Assembly (NCBI RefSeq): GCF_016406305.1
Contig: NZ_CP066369.1
Location: 4,110,501 to 4,174,500, forward strand
DNA: 64,000 nt
Direction of reading: 5' to 3'
Origin: Shewanella putrefaciens
GTDB lineage: Bacteria; Pseudomonadota; Gammaproteobacteria; Enterobacterales; Shewanellaceae
The position numbers were made by a program, and so were the translations under genes. The first letter of the stretch is position 1. Each line of letters opens with the position of its first letter. Of the stretch, positions 27,895-37,589 are shown piece after piece. Below the pieces are notes generated by a model. It saw nothing but the letters and a program-made list of their open reading frames with translations, did no database searches and was not told where the DNA came from.

Positions 27895-29184
27895 ATGCCT
27901 ACACCCGCTCACGATTTATCGGCTATGCCAAATTCACTTGCCGTCGATGTGGCTATTATCGGCGCAGGACCTTCGGGCGCCATCGCCGCCAGCCTGCTAC
28001 ACCAACAAAGTAAGCGCGTGCTGGTGTTAGAAAAACAACATTTCCCCCGTTTCTCCATCGGTGAAAGTTTACTGCCCTGTTGCATGCAGTTTATCGAAGA
28101 AGCGGGCATGTTAGAGGCACTCAATGCCGCTGGATTCCAGCATAAAAATGGCGCCGCCTTTCGTCGCAATGGCACTTACACTACCTTCGACTTTACCGAT
28201 AAATTTACCCCAGGGCCGGGCACCACATTCCAAGTGCAGCGCGCCAGTTTTGATAAACTGTTAGCCGATACCGCCCAAAGCCAAGGGGTCGACATCCGCT
28301 ACGGCGAAACCGTCGAGGCGATAGATTTAACCGAGAACCCATACTTAATGGTGCGCAATGAACAGGGCGAGCTTTATCAAATCAGCGCCCAATATGTGCT
28401 CGATGCCAGTGGTTTTGGCCGCGTGTTACCGCGCTTGCTCCACTTAGAAACGCCGTCTTGCCTGCCCCCGCGCAGCGCTATTTTCACCCATGTGGAAGAC
28501 AACATCAGCGATCCAAGCTTCGATAGAAATAAGATTTTAATCAGCGTCCACCCTGAGCATAAAGACATTTGGTATTGGCTCATTCCCTTTAGCAATGGTC
28601 GCTGTTCGCTCGGCGTAGTGGCAGAGCCGCAATTACTAGCGCGTTTACAAGGTTCCCTTGAGCAACAATTGATGAGCATAGTCAACGAAGAACCAGGGCT
28701 AAAAGCCCTACTGGCAAACGCGAAAGTGGTACAGGAATGCGCCACGCTCAAAGGCTATTCCGCCAATGTGTCACGGCTTGCGACCGACAAGTTCGCGCTA
28801 TTGGGTAATGCCGGCGAGTTCCTCGATCCGGTATTTTCCTCAGGCGTCACTATCGCCATGCAATCGGCGTCTATGGCGGCAAAATGTGTGACTAAACAAC
28901 TCAATGGCGAAGCAGTTGACTGGCAAGCCGATTACTCAGCGCCGTTAATGCAAGGGGTCAATACCTTCCGCACCTATGTGCAAGCTTGGTATGATGGCCG
29001 TTTTCAGGATGTGATCTTCTATGAAGCACCGAACGAGCGTATCAAGCAAATGATTTGCTCGATTCTGGCGGGTTACGCTTGGGATCTTAATAATCCCTTC
29101 GTTAAAGACTCGGAGCGCCGCCTGAACATGATAGTCGAACTGTGCCAACAACAGGCGCCAATCCCAGAGTTCGACGAGGAATAA
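27895..29184 (+). CDS. FAD-dependent oxidoreductase, flavin-halogenase-like
   Basis: 429 residues. N-terminal FAD site VAIIGAGPSGAIAASLL (GxGxxG at about 23-28), the SIGESLLP segment near residue 57, and a late GNAGEFLDPVFSSGV FAD motif. At residues 226-231 it reads WYWLIP, which satisfies the WxWxIP signature of flavin-dependent halogenases. Related proteins in the same superfamily include geranylgeranyl reductase-like and hydroxylating enzymes, so the reaction cannot be fixed. Hydroxylation or halogenation of the aryl head are the options. Confidence 0.8.
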   Translation: MPTPAHDLSAMPNSLAVDVAIIGAGPSGAIAASLLHQQSKRVLVLEKQHFPRFSIGESLLPCCMQFIEEAGMLEALNAAGFQHKNGAAFRRNGTYTTFDFTDKFTPGPGTTFQVQRASFDKLLADTAQSQGVDIRYGETVEAIDLTENPYLMVRNEQGELYQISAQYVLDASGFGRVLPRLLHLETPSCLPPRSAIFTHVEDNISDPSFDRNKILISVHPEHKDIWYWLIPFSNGRCSLGVVAEPQLLARLQGSLEQQLMSIVNEEPGLKALLANAKVVQECATLKGYSANVSRLATDKFALLGNAGEFLDPVFSSGVTIAMQSASMAAKCVTKQLNGEAVDWQADYSAPLMQGVNTFRTYVQAWYDGRFQDVIFYEAPNERIKQMICSILAGYAWDLNNPFVKDSERRLNMIVELCQQQAPIPEFDEE

Positions 29185-29188
29185 CCCT

Positions 29189-29941
29189 ATGTCGCTAAAC
29201 ATTAACGCAAAATGGCGAGTCATCCCCGCCTTGCTGATCGCAAGCCTTGGGTTGACAGGCTGTAGCGAACTGCTACTTAGGCAGACCTGTGTCGCGCTCG
29301 CTAAGGACACGCGTTATTGTTTGGCGCCACTGCCCCATAACTTTGCCCCCGCAACCGATAAGACTCTGACTAAGCCGACGGCGAAACCCGCCGACATTAG
29401 CAGCCCGCAAACCGAAAGCAAAACGGGCGTATCCTCACCCCAATCCTTTAGCCAAAAAGTCAGCATTAAGGTGGGTGATGAGTCCCACGAACTGCTCACC
29501 CAATTGGAGTTAGAGGGTGAGCGCATGACGCTCGTTGGCTTAGCACCACTCGGACAGGCGCTGTTTACCTTAGTTTATGATGGTAATACACTCAGCAGTG
29601 AGCAAAGCGTACTGCTGGGGGACAGTTTTAAAGCCGAGTATTTAATGGCGATGATGCAACTCATCTATTGGCCCGAGCAAAGCATTCGTGCCCATTTGGA
29701 AGGTGGCCATTTAGTCATAGGCCTTTGCAAAACGGTTGCAGAAACACTGAACAACGCCCAAGGGAGTAGCATCCCCTGTCGCCAGATTTATAGCCAAGAT
29801 CCCTTAGAAAGTAACAGTACCGAGCAAGCACAGGTTTTACAGATAAATTACCGACAGGGCACGGGCGATATGCTCTGGCAAGCCCATATCAATTTGACCA
29901 TGCCACAGGCAAAGTTTGAACTAGAAATACAACCCATTTAA
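29189..29941 (+). CDS. DUF3261 lipoprotein
   Basis: 250 residues. Lipobox LGLTGC near residue 25 gives a lipid-anchored mature protein, followed by a Pro/Thr-rich linker (about 50-90) and a conserved domain with ERMTLVGLAPLGQALFTL and LMAMMQLIYWP, typical of DUF3261 proteins of aryl-polyene clusters. Probably acts with the LolA-like protein and MMPL pump in delivering the product to the outer membrane, perhaps as a LolB-like receptor; this is inference from order. Confidence 0.8.
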   Translation: MSLNINAKWRVIPALLIASLGLTGCSELLLRQTCVALAKDTRYCLAPLPHNFAPATDKTLTKPTAKPADISSPQTESKTGVSSPQSFSQKVSIKVGDESHELLTQLELEGERMTLVGLAPLGQALFTLVYDGNTLSSEQSVLLGDSFKAEYLMAMMQLIYWPEQSIRAHLEGGHLVIGLCKTVAETLNNAQGSSIPCRQIYSQDPLESNSTEQAQVLQINYRQGTGDMLWQAHINLTMPQAKFELEIQPI

Positions 29942-29979
29942 TCACTTAATAGATTTAGCCGCTGGATAAACGACACACA

Positions 29980-31179
29980 ATGAAGAACAGAGTCGCCATT
30001 ACACAGATTGGATTGTGTACCCCGCTAGGGCAAGATCCCCAGCAGGTTTTAGACCGCCTGATCGCGGGAGACACTAGCGCGTTGCAGCGCAGTGACACTC
30101 TCCTTTTCGAGCGCCCAACCTTAGTGGCGCCAGTGACGGCAGCGCTACCGGCGATCCCTGAAAAACTTATCCAGTTTGACTGCCGTAACAACCAGTTACT
30201 GCTGTGCGCCGCCCTGCAAATTGCCGCCAGGGTTGAACAAGCTAAACGGGATTTTGGCCATGCCCGCATTGGCGTAGTGCTCGGCACTAGCACCTCGGGG
30301 ATTTCTAAAGGCGAAGCGGCACTTGCGTATCGAAATGAACACGGCCACTTTCCGGCGGATTACCACTATTTCCAGCAGGAACTTGGCAGCACCAGCGACT
30401 TTTTACGCCAATATTTTGAGCTCGACGGTCCTTGCTACACGATTTCAACCGCCTGCTCTTCAAGCGCCAAAGTGTTTGCCAGCGCCAAACGCCTATTACA
30501 GGCTAACCTCTGCGATATGGTGATTGTCGGCGGTGTCGACAGTTTGTGCCAACTCACAGTCAATGGTTTTCACGCCTTAGAATCCGTCTCAAAAGGCCAC
30601 TGCAATCCCTTTAGCATCAACCGTGACGGCATCAATATCGGCGAAGGCGCGGCGCTTTTCGTGCTGACGTTGGGCGAGTCCGAGGTGATGCTGGCGGGTA
30701 TTGGCGAGTCGAGCGATGCCCACCATATTTCGGCGCCACACCCCGAAGGCGCAGGTGCCATAGCCGCCATGCACGCGGCGTTGCAGGATGCAAATATTAC
30801 AGCAAAAGACATTGGTTACATTAACTTGCACGGTACCGCCACGCCTAAGAATGATGCGATGGAAAGCCGCGCTGTGGTTGAAGTGTTTGGCGTTAACACG
30901 CCGCCCTGTAGCTCGACCAAACCCTTAGTCGGCCACACCTTAGGCGCCGCTGGCGCGATTGAAGCCGCCTTCTGCTATTTATTACTGTCAGCACATAATC
31001 ACGACCAAGCCCTGCCGCCCCATCAATGGGACGGCCAAGTCGACCCACTGGATCCGTCCATTGCCTTGGTCGAACGCCATCAAGTTGCCGCTAAGGGCGC
31101 GCTTAATTATGTGATGAGCAATTCCTTCGCCTTTGGCGGCAGCAATGCCAGCCTGATTTTTTGCCGTAACGAGGCCTAA
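29980..31179 (+). CDS. Beta-ketoacyl-ACP synthase (first full KS)
   Basis: 399 residues. Catalytic Cys159 in TISTACSSSAKV, His in NLHGTATPKND and second His in LVGHTLGAAGA, so the Cys-His-His triad is complete. KAS I/II family. Should catalyse elongation with malonyl-ACP. It is separated from the next gene by one base. Together with the 32.6-kb KS it may form a KS heterodimer as described for ApeO/ApeC. Confidence 0.87.
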   Translation: MKNRVAITQIGLCTPLGQDPQQVLDRLIAGDTSALQRSDTLLFERPTLVAPVTAALPAIPEKLIQFDCRNNQLLLCAALQIAARVEQAKRDFGHARIGVVLGTSTSGISKGEAALAYRNEHGHFPADYHYFQQELGSTSDFLRQYFELDGPCYTISTACSSSAKVFASAKRLLQANLCDMVIVGGVDSLCQLTVNGFHALESVSKGHCNPFSINRDGINIGEGAALFVLTLGESEVMLAGIGESSDAHHISAPHPEGAGAIAAMHAALQDANITAKDIGYINLHGTATPKNDAMESRAVVEVFGVNTPPCSSTKPLVGHTLGAAGAIEAAFCYLLLSAHNHDQALPPHQWDGQVDPLDPSIALVERHQVAAKGALNYVMSNSFAFGGSNASLIFCRNEA

Positions 31180-31180
31180 A

Positions 31181-31717
31181 ATGATGCCCTTTATACAATG
31201 CAATAAACCCTTTGCCGAACAGGATATTGCCGATTTTATTCCCCATAGGGCACCGATGATTTTGCTCGATAAAATCATTGGCTATCGACGCGATAACCTA
31301 GAGACCGAAGTCACTATCACGGCCAATAGCCCTTATTTCGATGATAAACATCGAGCCGTGCCAAACTATGTGGGTATCGAATATATGGCCCAAAGCATTG
31401 CCGCCCTCGCTGGGGTTGAGGCAAAGCTTCGCAATGATAAAATCCGCGTGGGTTTTCTACTGGGCTCGCGCAAATTAACCTTGCATGCCAAGCAATATGA
31501 GCTCGGGCGCACCTATCGCACCCAAGTCAGCCGTCTCTATCAAGAGGAGTCGGGATTAGCGGTATTCGATTGTCAGATTTTTCTGTTGCCCGAAGCTGGA
31601 AGCGATCAAGAAAAAATCTTAGTGGCCGAGGCCAATGTGAATGTGTTCCAACCCCAAGACACCCAAGCCTACTTTGTGGGAAATCAAGACGCGGCCAATA
31701 GAAGCCTTGGGCACTGA
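31181..31717 (+). CDS. 3-hydroxyacyl-ACP dehydratase (ApeP-like)
   Basis: 178 residues with start ATGATG at 31181 or 31184. Hotdog-type dehydratase: DFIPHRAPMILLDKI carries the catalytic His, and YVGIEYMAQSIAALAG the helix with the acidic residue. It pairs with the ApeI-like dehydratase at 20.4 kb. A 121-base gap with no hairpin follows before the ketoreductase, the longest gap inside the cluster, and could hold an internal promoter. Confidence 0.85.
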   Translation: MMPFIQCNKPFAEQDIADFIPHRAPMILLDKIIGYRRDNLETEVTITANSPYFDDKHRAVPNYVGIEYMAQSIAALAGVEAKLRNDKIRVGFLLGSRKLTLHAKQYELGRTYRTQVSRLYQEESGLAVFDCQIFLLPEAGSDQEKILVAEANVNVFQPQDTQAYFVGNQDAANRSLGH

Positions 31718-31838
31718 CACTAAAGTAAATCAGCCTGTAGATAAAAAGCGTTAAAGCGCCTTCACAAGCTATCTTTTTACCATAAAGACATGCAACCCCA
31801 TACCGACGCATAACGATAAAATGGGGTGGAGAAAACAG

Positions 31839-32564
31839 ATGAATAACAGAGTATTAGTTACAGGTTCGAGCCGCGGCATTGGTAAAGCCATCGCCCTAAA
31901 ACTCGCCGCTGCGGGCTTCGATATCGCCCTGCATTACCACAGTAACCAAACGGCGGCCGATGAGACTGCCGCGCAAATCCACGCACTTGGCGTGAATGTG
32001 AGCCTACTGAAATTTGATGTTGCCGACCGCGCAATCGTCAGAGCCGCCATTGAAGCCGATATCGAGGCCAATGGTGCCTATTACGGCGTGATCCTCAATG
32101 CGGGCATCAACCGCGATACTGCCTTTCCCGCCATGACAGAAAGCGAGTGGGACAGCGTGATCCACACTAACTTGGACGGCTTTTATAATGTTATCCACCC
32201 CTGCGTGATGCCTATGGTACAAGGCCGCAAGGGCGGGCGTATCATTACCTTAGCTTCGGTTTCTGGGATTGCGGGCAACCGTGGCCAAGTGAATTACAGC
32301 GCCTCCAAAGCGGGGATTATCGGCGCGACTAAGGCGCTGTCATTAGAGCTGGCAAAACGCAAAATTACCGTCAACTGTATCGCCCCCGGCTTGATTGAAA
32401 CCGACATGGTGGCTGATATTCCTAAGGATATGGTGGAACAATTAGTGCCGATGCGCCGCATGGGTAAACCCAGTGAGATCGCCGCCTTAGCCGCATTTTT
32501 AATGTCTGACGATGCCGCCTATATCACTCGCCAAGTGATATCGGTCAATGGAGGCATGATCTAA
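31839..32564 (+). CDS. 3-oxoacyl-ACP reductase (FabG-like, ApeQ-like)
   Basis: 241 residues from the ATG at 31839, preceded by GGAG 8 bases upstream; an ATG 18 bases earlier overlaps that site and is not family-like. Short-chain dehydrogenase: TGSSRGIG cofactor loop at the N terminus, NAG in LNAGINRD, catalytic Ser-Tyr-Lys with YSASKAG at about 152. NADPH-dependent reduction of 3-oxoacyl-ACP in each elongation round. Confidence 0.9.
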   Translation: MNNRVLVTGSSRGIGKAIALKLAAAGFDIALHYHSNQTAADETAAQIHALGVNVSLLKFDVADRAIVRAAIEADIEANGAYYGVILNAGINRDTAFPAMTESEWDSVIHTNLDGFYNVIHPCVMPMVQGRKGGRIITLASVSGIAGNRGQVNYSASKAGIIGATKALSLELAKRKITVNCIAPGLIETDMVADIPKDMVEQLVPMRRMGKPSEIAALAAFLMSDDAAYITRQVISVNGGMI

Positions 32565-33824
32565 ATGAGCGAGTCGACAAATCAAACCCGCTTAGGGAAA
32601 CGAGTGGTCATCACTGGCATAGGTGGCATTACCGCCCTAGGCCATGATTGGCCAACCATTGCGGCAAGCCTTAAGGCGCAGAAAAACTGCGTCGTCACTA
32701 TGGGTGAATGGGATAAATACGATGGTCTCAATACCCGTTTAGCCGCGCCCATTACCGACTTTGACGTGCCAAGCCATTATTCGCGCAAGAAAATTCGCTC
32801 CATGGGTCGGGTGTCTATTATGGCGACCCGCGCCAGTGAACTTGCTTTAATTGATGCGGGGTTACTGGACGACCCTATCGTGTCCTCGGGTGAAATGGGG
32901 ATCGCCTATGGCTCCTCCACGGGCAGCACAGATCCTATTGCCGCCTTTGGCGAGATGCTGAAAACCGGCGATATGTCGGGCGTTACCGCCACAAGTTATA
33001 TCCGTATGATGGCGCACACCACAGCGGTGAATGTCGGGGTGTTTTTCGGCTTAAAGGGCCGGATTCATACCACCAGCAGCGCCTGTACCTCTGGCAGCCA
33101 AGGCATAGGTTACGCCTATGAAGCGATCAAATACGGTCAGCAAACCTTAATGTTGGCGGGTGGCGGCGAAGAACTCTGCCCCACAGAGGCAGTCGTGTTC
33201 GATACCCTGTTTGCCACCAGCACTAAAAACTCCACACCCGAACTCACGCCGCGCCCCTTCGATGCGAGCCGTGATGGCTTAGTCATCGGCGAAGGCGCTT
33301 GTACACTGGTGCTCGAAGAGCTCGAACACGCCAAGGCGCGGGGCGCAAAAATTTATGCCGAACTAATCGGTTTTGGCACTAATTCCGATGGCCTGCATGT
33401 CACCCAACCGAACGCCCAAACCATGGAAATCGCTATCAGATTAGCGCTTAAGGATGCGCAGCTTGAGCCTAGCGCCATAGGTTATGTGAATGCCCACGGC
33501 ACAGCAACGGATCGCGGTGATATTGCCGAAAGTCACGCGACCCACGCGGTATTTGGCTCTGGTATGCCGATTTCATCCCTTAAAAGCTACACGGGCCACA
33601 CCTTAGGCGCCTGCGGTGCGTTAGAGGCTTGGGTGAGTATTGAGATGATGAATGCAGGCTGGTTTGCGCCGACGCTCAACCTTGAGAATATCGACCCAGA
33701 ATGCGCCGATTTGGACTATATCCGCAGCGATTTGCGCCCAATCGATACAGATTATGTGATGAGTAATAATTTCGCCTTTGGCGGCATTAATACCTCACTG
33801 ATTTTTAAACGCTGGAAAGATTAA
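32565..33824 (+). CDS. Beta-ketoacyl-ACP synthase II type (second full KS)
   Basis: 419 residues. Cys174 in TTSSACTSGSQG, NAHGTATDRGD and GHTLGACGALEA give a full Cys-His-His set, so this one looks catalytic as well. FabF-like. It begins on the base after the KR stop codon and is the last cluster gene with a clear role in chain building. Which of the two KS proteins acts as the long-chain elongating unit cannot be told from sequence. Confidence 0.87.
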   Translation: MSESTNQTRLGKRVVITGIGGITALGHDWPTIAASLKAQKNCVVTMGEWDKYDGLNTRLAAPITDFDVPSHYSRKKIRSMGRVSIMATRASELALIDAGLLDDPIVSSGEMGIAYGSSTGSTDPIAAFGEMLKTGDMSGVTATSYIRMMAHTTAVNVGVFFGLKGRIHTTSSACTSGSQGIGYAYEAIKYGQQTLMLAGGGEELCPTEAVVFDTLFATSTKNSTPELTPRPFDASRDGLVIGEGACTLVLEELEHAKARGAKIYAELIGFGTNSDGLHVTQPNAQTMEIAIRLALKDAQLEPSAIGYVNAHGTATDRGDIAESHATHAVFGSGMPISSLKSYTGHTLGACGALEAWVSIEMMNAGWFAPTLNLENIDPECADLDYIRSDLRPIDTDYVMSNNFAFGGINTSLIFKRWKD

Positions 33825-33854
33825 CAGCAGATACAACCCTATAAGGACATACCC

Positions 33855-34598
33855 ATGAAACCACTATTTGCAGGTATTTTGCTTAGCATAGGCCTTTTCT
33901 GTTCACCTACATTTGCCCAAGATTACACAGTTGAAATCTATCAAGAAATTTTCAAGGGTGATAATCAATCCCAGCAAAAACAAGCCATTGAATCACTGAT
34001 CCTCGCAGGCCTATCCGACCCTGTTATTTACGACACGCTCGAAGCAAAACTCATAGAATCACTGCCCTTAGCGACAGAAAATAATGCTATCGATTACAGC
34101 GCTTGGTTAGTCAAAGGATTAGGTTATTCAGGTAACGAAAAATACAGTGGGACAATGAATAATATTGTTCAGGGTAACTATCACAAAAAGCTCAAAAAAT
34201 ACGCTAATCAAGCCTTAGAAAACCTAGATAAATACCGCAAATGGAACGCCATATTAGGGGATAAGAGCCAATATGCCGCAGACCAAAGTCCACGAAACAA
34301 TGCCTTTGCCAATGCCCTTCGCTGTGATGATTTAGAGCTTATGCGTGTCGCCGCCAAAAGAATCATGGATGATCGCAACTATGATGACTTTATCCTCACC
34401 ACTCTCAGTAATGAATTGAAAACGCCGCGCTTACTGGCCGATGACAAGCTCGCCATCGATACCTATGCCAATATGGCGAAAGCGCTAGCTGCTTCTGGCA
34501 ACCCGCAATATCGGGAAGTCATTGAAAATATTGCAACCACAAGTTCTAACAAAAAACTGCAAAAATACGCGGCTAGCTACCTGAAGAAATTCTATTAA
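33855..34598 (+). CDS. Secreted protein of unknown function
   Basis: 247 residues. Signal peptide MKPLFAGILLSIGLFC with cleavage near TFAQ, followed by a helical protein with repeated segments such as IDYSAWLVKGLGYSG and YANMAKALAASGNPQYRE, suggestive of HEAT- or TPR-like repeats. I do not recognise a family. It is 30 bases after the last KS gene on the same strand, with GGACATACCC upstream, so it may be co-transcribed with the cluster, or mark its boundary; the accessory island starts after it. Confidence 0.7.
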   Translation: MKPLFAGILLSIGLFCSPTFAQDYTVEIYQEIFKGDNQSQQKQAIESLILAGLSDPVIYDTLEAKLIESLPLATENNAIDYSAWLVKGLGYSGNEKYSGTMNNIVQGNYHKKLKKYANQALENLDKYRKWNAILGDKSQYAADQSPRNNAFANALRCDDLELMRVAAKRIMDDRNYDDFILTTLSNELKTPRLLADDKLAIDTYANMAKALAASGNPQYREVIENIATTSSNKKLQKYAASYLKKFY

Positions 34599-34840
34599 AC
34601 CTGCCCGTTTTACGCTTAATCGAGCAAATCATGGCCGAGCTTATCCCCGGCCATTTTTATATCCGTTTGGATCACTTTTTAAATTAAAAGAAAATTTACG
34701 GTTGGCCTTAGCGTTTGCTGATATTCGCCTATACAGGCTTGCCATGGCATTCACTCACGACACTGTGAATAGTTTCTAAGTTTATGAACGAGAGCTAAGA
34801 AAGGCGAAGAGGCAGTTAAACATAGATATTGTTCATAGTG

Positions 34841-34949
34841 AGGCCAACCATGGTACTGGTTCGACGACACGCAGCCAGTCCATCCTTGGATGCTCGACCG
34901 CCCCGTCCATGGGGCGGACGGTCGTCTCGCCAATCACCACGGTTTGCCT
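34841..34949. repeat. Palindromic element A (109 bp, TCCA-loop hairpin core)
   Basis: Imperfect outer inverted repeat of about 23 bases (AACCATGGTACTGG side against CCAATCACCACGGTT side) encloses a perfect-type inner hairpin at 34898-34917 (CCGCCCCG-TCCA-TGGGGCGG with one G-T pair). The core shares TCCTTG, GCTCGAC before the hairpin and ACGGTC after it with element B at 35.5 kb. The remaining sequence of 34599-35064 holds no gene I can support. Confidence 0.65.
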
Positions 34950-35064
34950 TTCGAGTACTTGTGTCATCTGTAGGTTTAAAAGGCTAGTGCAATTTGCCAT
35001 GAATGGTGATTTGTTAAATTGGCTTCTCATTTGCGTTGAACTTAAATCGCACGATTTAATCGTT

Positions 35065-35092
35065 TTGTGCGTTTCGCACAATGCACTATACT
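35065..35092 (+). promoter_or_regulatory. Promoter and palindromic operator of the phd gene
   Basis: Perfect inverted repeat TTGTGCG-TTT-CGCACAA at 35065-35081 overlaps a -35-like TTGTGC, with TATACT at 35087-35092, 16 bases away. A second palindrome AAATCG-CA-CGATTT lies at 35044-35057. Phd/YefM antitoxins autoregulate through such palindromes over their promoter, so this is a likely operator pair. Confidence 0.6.
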
Positions 35093-35124
35093 GCCACGGT
35101 ATTTCCAAATAAGAGGGCTTAATC

Positions 35125-35367
35125 GTGCAAACATTAACAGCCAATGACGCCAAACGAAATTTCGGTGAGTTACTGCTAAACGCTCAACGCGAACCCATCA
35201 AGATCAGCAAAAACAGTAAAGATGCGGTTGTGGTCATGTCTATCCACGACTTCGAACAGCTTGAGGCGATGAAAGCGGATTACCTTAAACACTGCTTCAA
35301 CGCTGCTAAAGAAGACTTAGCGAAAGCTAATGTCGTTGATGGCGAAGATTTTCTTAACGCCCTGTAG
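35125..35367 (+). CDS. Phd/YefM-family antitoxin (orphan)
   Basis: 80 residues, GTG start with GAGGG upstream. N-terminal Phd DNA-binding and dimer domain: LTANDAKRNFGELLLNAQ, then VVVMSIHDFEQLEAM, ending in a flexible C-terminal tail that would wrap a toxin. The antitoxin is full length, but only the first 22 codons of a ParE-type toxin follow. It is therefore an orphan, possibly retained for its repressor activity or as an anti-addiction factor. Confidence 0.88.
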   Translation: MQTLTANDAKRNFGELLLNAQREPIKISKNSKDAVVVMSIHDFEQLEAMKADYLKHCFNAAKEDLAKANVVDGEDFLNAL

Positions 35368-35375
35368 CAACTTAC

Positions 35376-35444
35376 ATGAAAAATAAACGCTATAAACTGA
35401 GTAAGTTAGCTCAGCCACAACTACTCCAAAATCATCTGAAATAG
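35376..35444 (+). pseudogene. ParE-type toxin remnant (22 codons)
   Basis: ATG 8 bases after the phd stop, encoding MKNKRYKLSKLAQ and 9 more residues before TAG. The YKLSKLAQ-x-LL segment is the usual N terminus of ParE/RelE-type toxins, whose normal length is about 95-100 residues. Everything beyond is missing; downstream 35445-35529 shows no toxin-like continuation in any frame, so this is a 3' deletion, not a single frameshift. Confidence 0.65.
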
Positions 35445-35529
35445 CCATTCAAGCATTATTAGTTCAATCTTTATGCAGAGTTCATTTCAAGGACTGGTAT
35501 TAAGGGCTATAAAACCTTCAGCGATTGAG

Positions 35530-35629
35530 ATTAAGCACTATCATTATAGTGACACGCCATGAACTCGTCCTTGAGGGCTCGACGGCGGCATCCATGCCGC
35601 CAACGGTCACTTCCATGATAGTGCTTAAT
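35530..35629. repeat. Palindromic element B (100 bp, TCCA-loop hairpin core)
   Basis: Perfect 15-base terminal inverted repeats (ATTAAGCACTATCAT / ATGATAGTGCTTAAT) continue imperfectly inward. The inner hairpin at 35584-35601 is GGCGGCA-TCCA-TGCCGCC. It shares with element A the layout TCCTTG, GCTCGAC, hairpin with TCCA loop, ACGGTC, while outer arms differ. Looks like a mobile or spreading hairpin element. The following 35630-36063 is AT-rich with no gene I can support. Confidence 0.7.
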
Positions 35630-36063
35630 TCCGTTAGCTAAATCGTATTCTGCGAGCCTGAACATATAATCAATGCTGCCAAGAGTACAATACCTAAACC
35701 AAGCTAGCCATCTCAGCAGATATATCTTAGACGTAAACAAAATTACGCAAATATGCGACAGTCCTGTCTTTTGATCACATAACAACACTGAAATCTTGTT
35801 TTGAGAGCCTTAGAATTTCTTATCATTTTACCGCTTTCGATTTTCTCAGTTGTTTAAAAATACAATTTACGTCCCGCTTATGACTGTATAAGTACAGGTA
35901 TAATAGAAAAGTGACAACCCTCGGGGAAAACGAGCCAAAGGAGTATCGTTTTTTATTTTCAAAAAAAATTAAGAAACTGAAAATATTAGTCTTTTCATGT
36001 TTTCTGATTTACATACCGCGCCAAAATACTTTTTGGTATATAAAGTCTCGCTTTTTCTGCATG

Positions 36064-36216
36064 GAAAAAGATTGGAAACTCACCGTAATGGATGCTAACT
36101 TACTGGCACATTTGAATTATTTACTCTTATTTCTCAAACTTCGAGTCCATTATGGTTTGGGTTTCATTAGAAGTGCGGGTAATACACTGTTAGTTTCTGA
36201 AACGGAGTATCAGTGA
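36064..36216 (+). CDS. Small hypothetical ORF upstream of the AbiV fragment
   Basis: 50 codons from an ATG at 36064 in an AT-rich stretch; the same frame is open back to a GTG at 35911. It has a hydrophobic centre (LNYLLLFLKLRVHYGLGF) and no family I recognise. Its TGA overlaps the GTG of the AbiV-like fragment (GTGA), which argues for translation coupling and is the only reason to list it. Could equally be non-coding. Confidence 0.3.
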   Translation, partial: EKDWKLTVMDANLLAHLNYLLLFLKLRVHYGLGFIRSAGNTLLVSETEYQ

Positions 36217-36322
36217 AGAAAGAAGACGGAATCTCAAAGTACAAGCTGAATAAGATTGCTACGGAGTCTTTGAGAAATACTATACGTCTTCATTTTGACT
36301 CTGTGTTGCTCTATGAAAACGG
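36213..36322 (+). pseudogene. AbiV-family (HEPN) defence protein, N-terminal fragment
   Basis: GTG start with GGAG 6 bases upstream, then about 36 residues containing KIATESLRNTIRLHFDSVLL, followed by YENG where the IS element begins. The pattern of a first helix with xALxNaxRLhxDAxLLyENG is characteristic of the start of AbiV-type abortive infection proteins (HEPN fold). All of the rest, including the LALEE-G-K helix expected next, is missing. The downstream flank of the IS is a different gene, so the 3' part was deleted. Confidence 0.55.
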
Positions 36323-36396
36323 TGTAGTGGCATAGTGAATTTGGCCACCTAATAAGAAATGTTATGATCTCACTCATAACCCATTTAGGTGACAAC

Positions 36397-37580
<1,184 letters not shown>

Positions 37581-37589
37581 CCACTACAC

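Noticed and set aside
35911..36063. Upstream extension of the small ORF in front of the AbiV fragment
   Set aside because: Open through a GTG start, but with no ribosome site at a proper distance and a composition like the non-coding neighbourhood.
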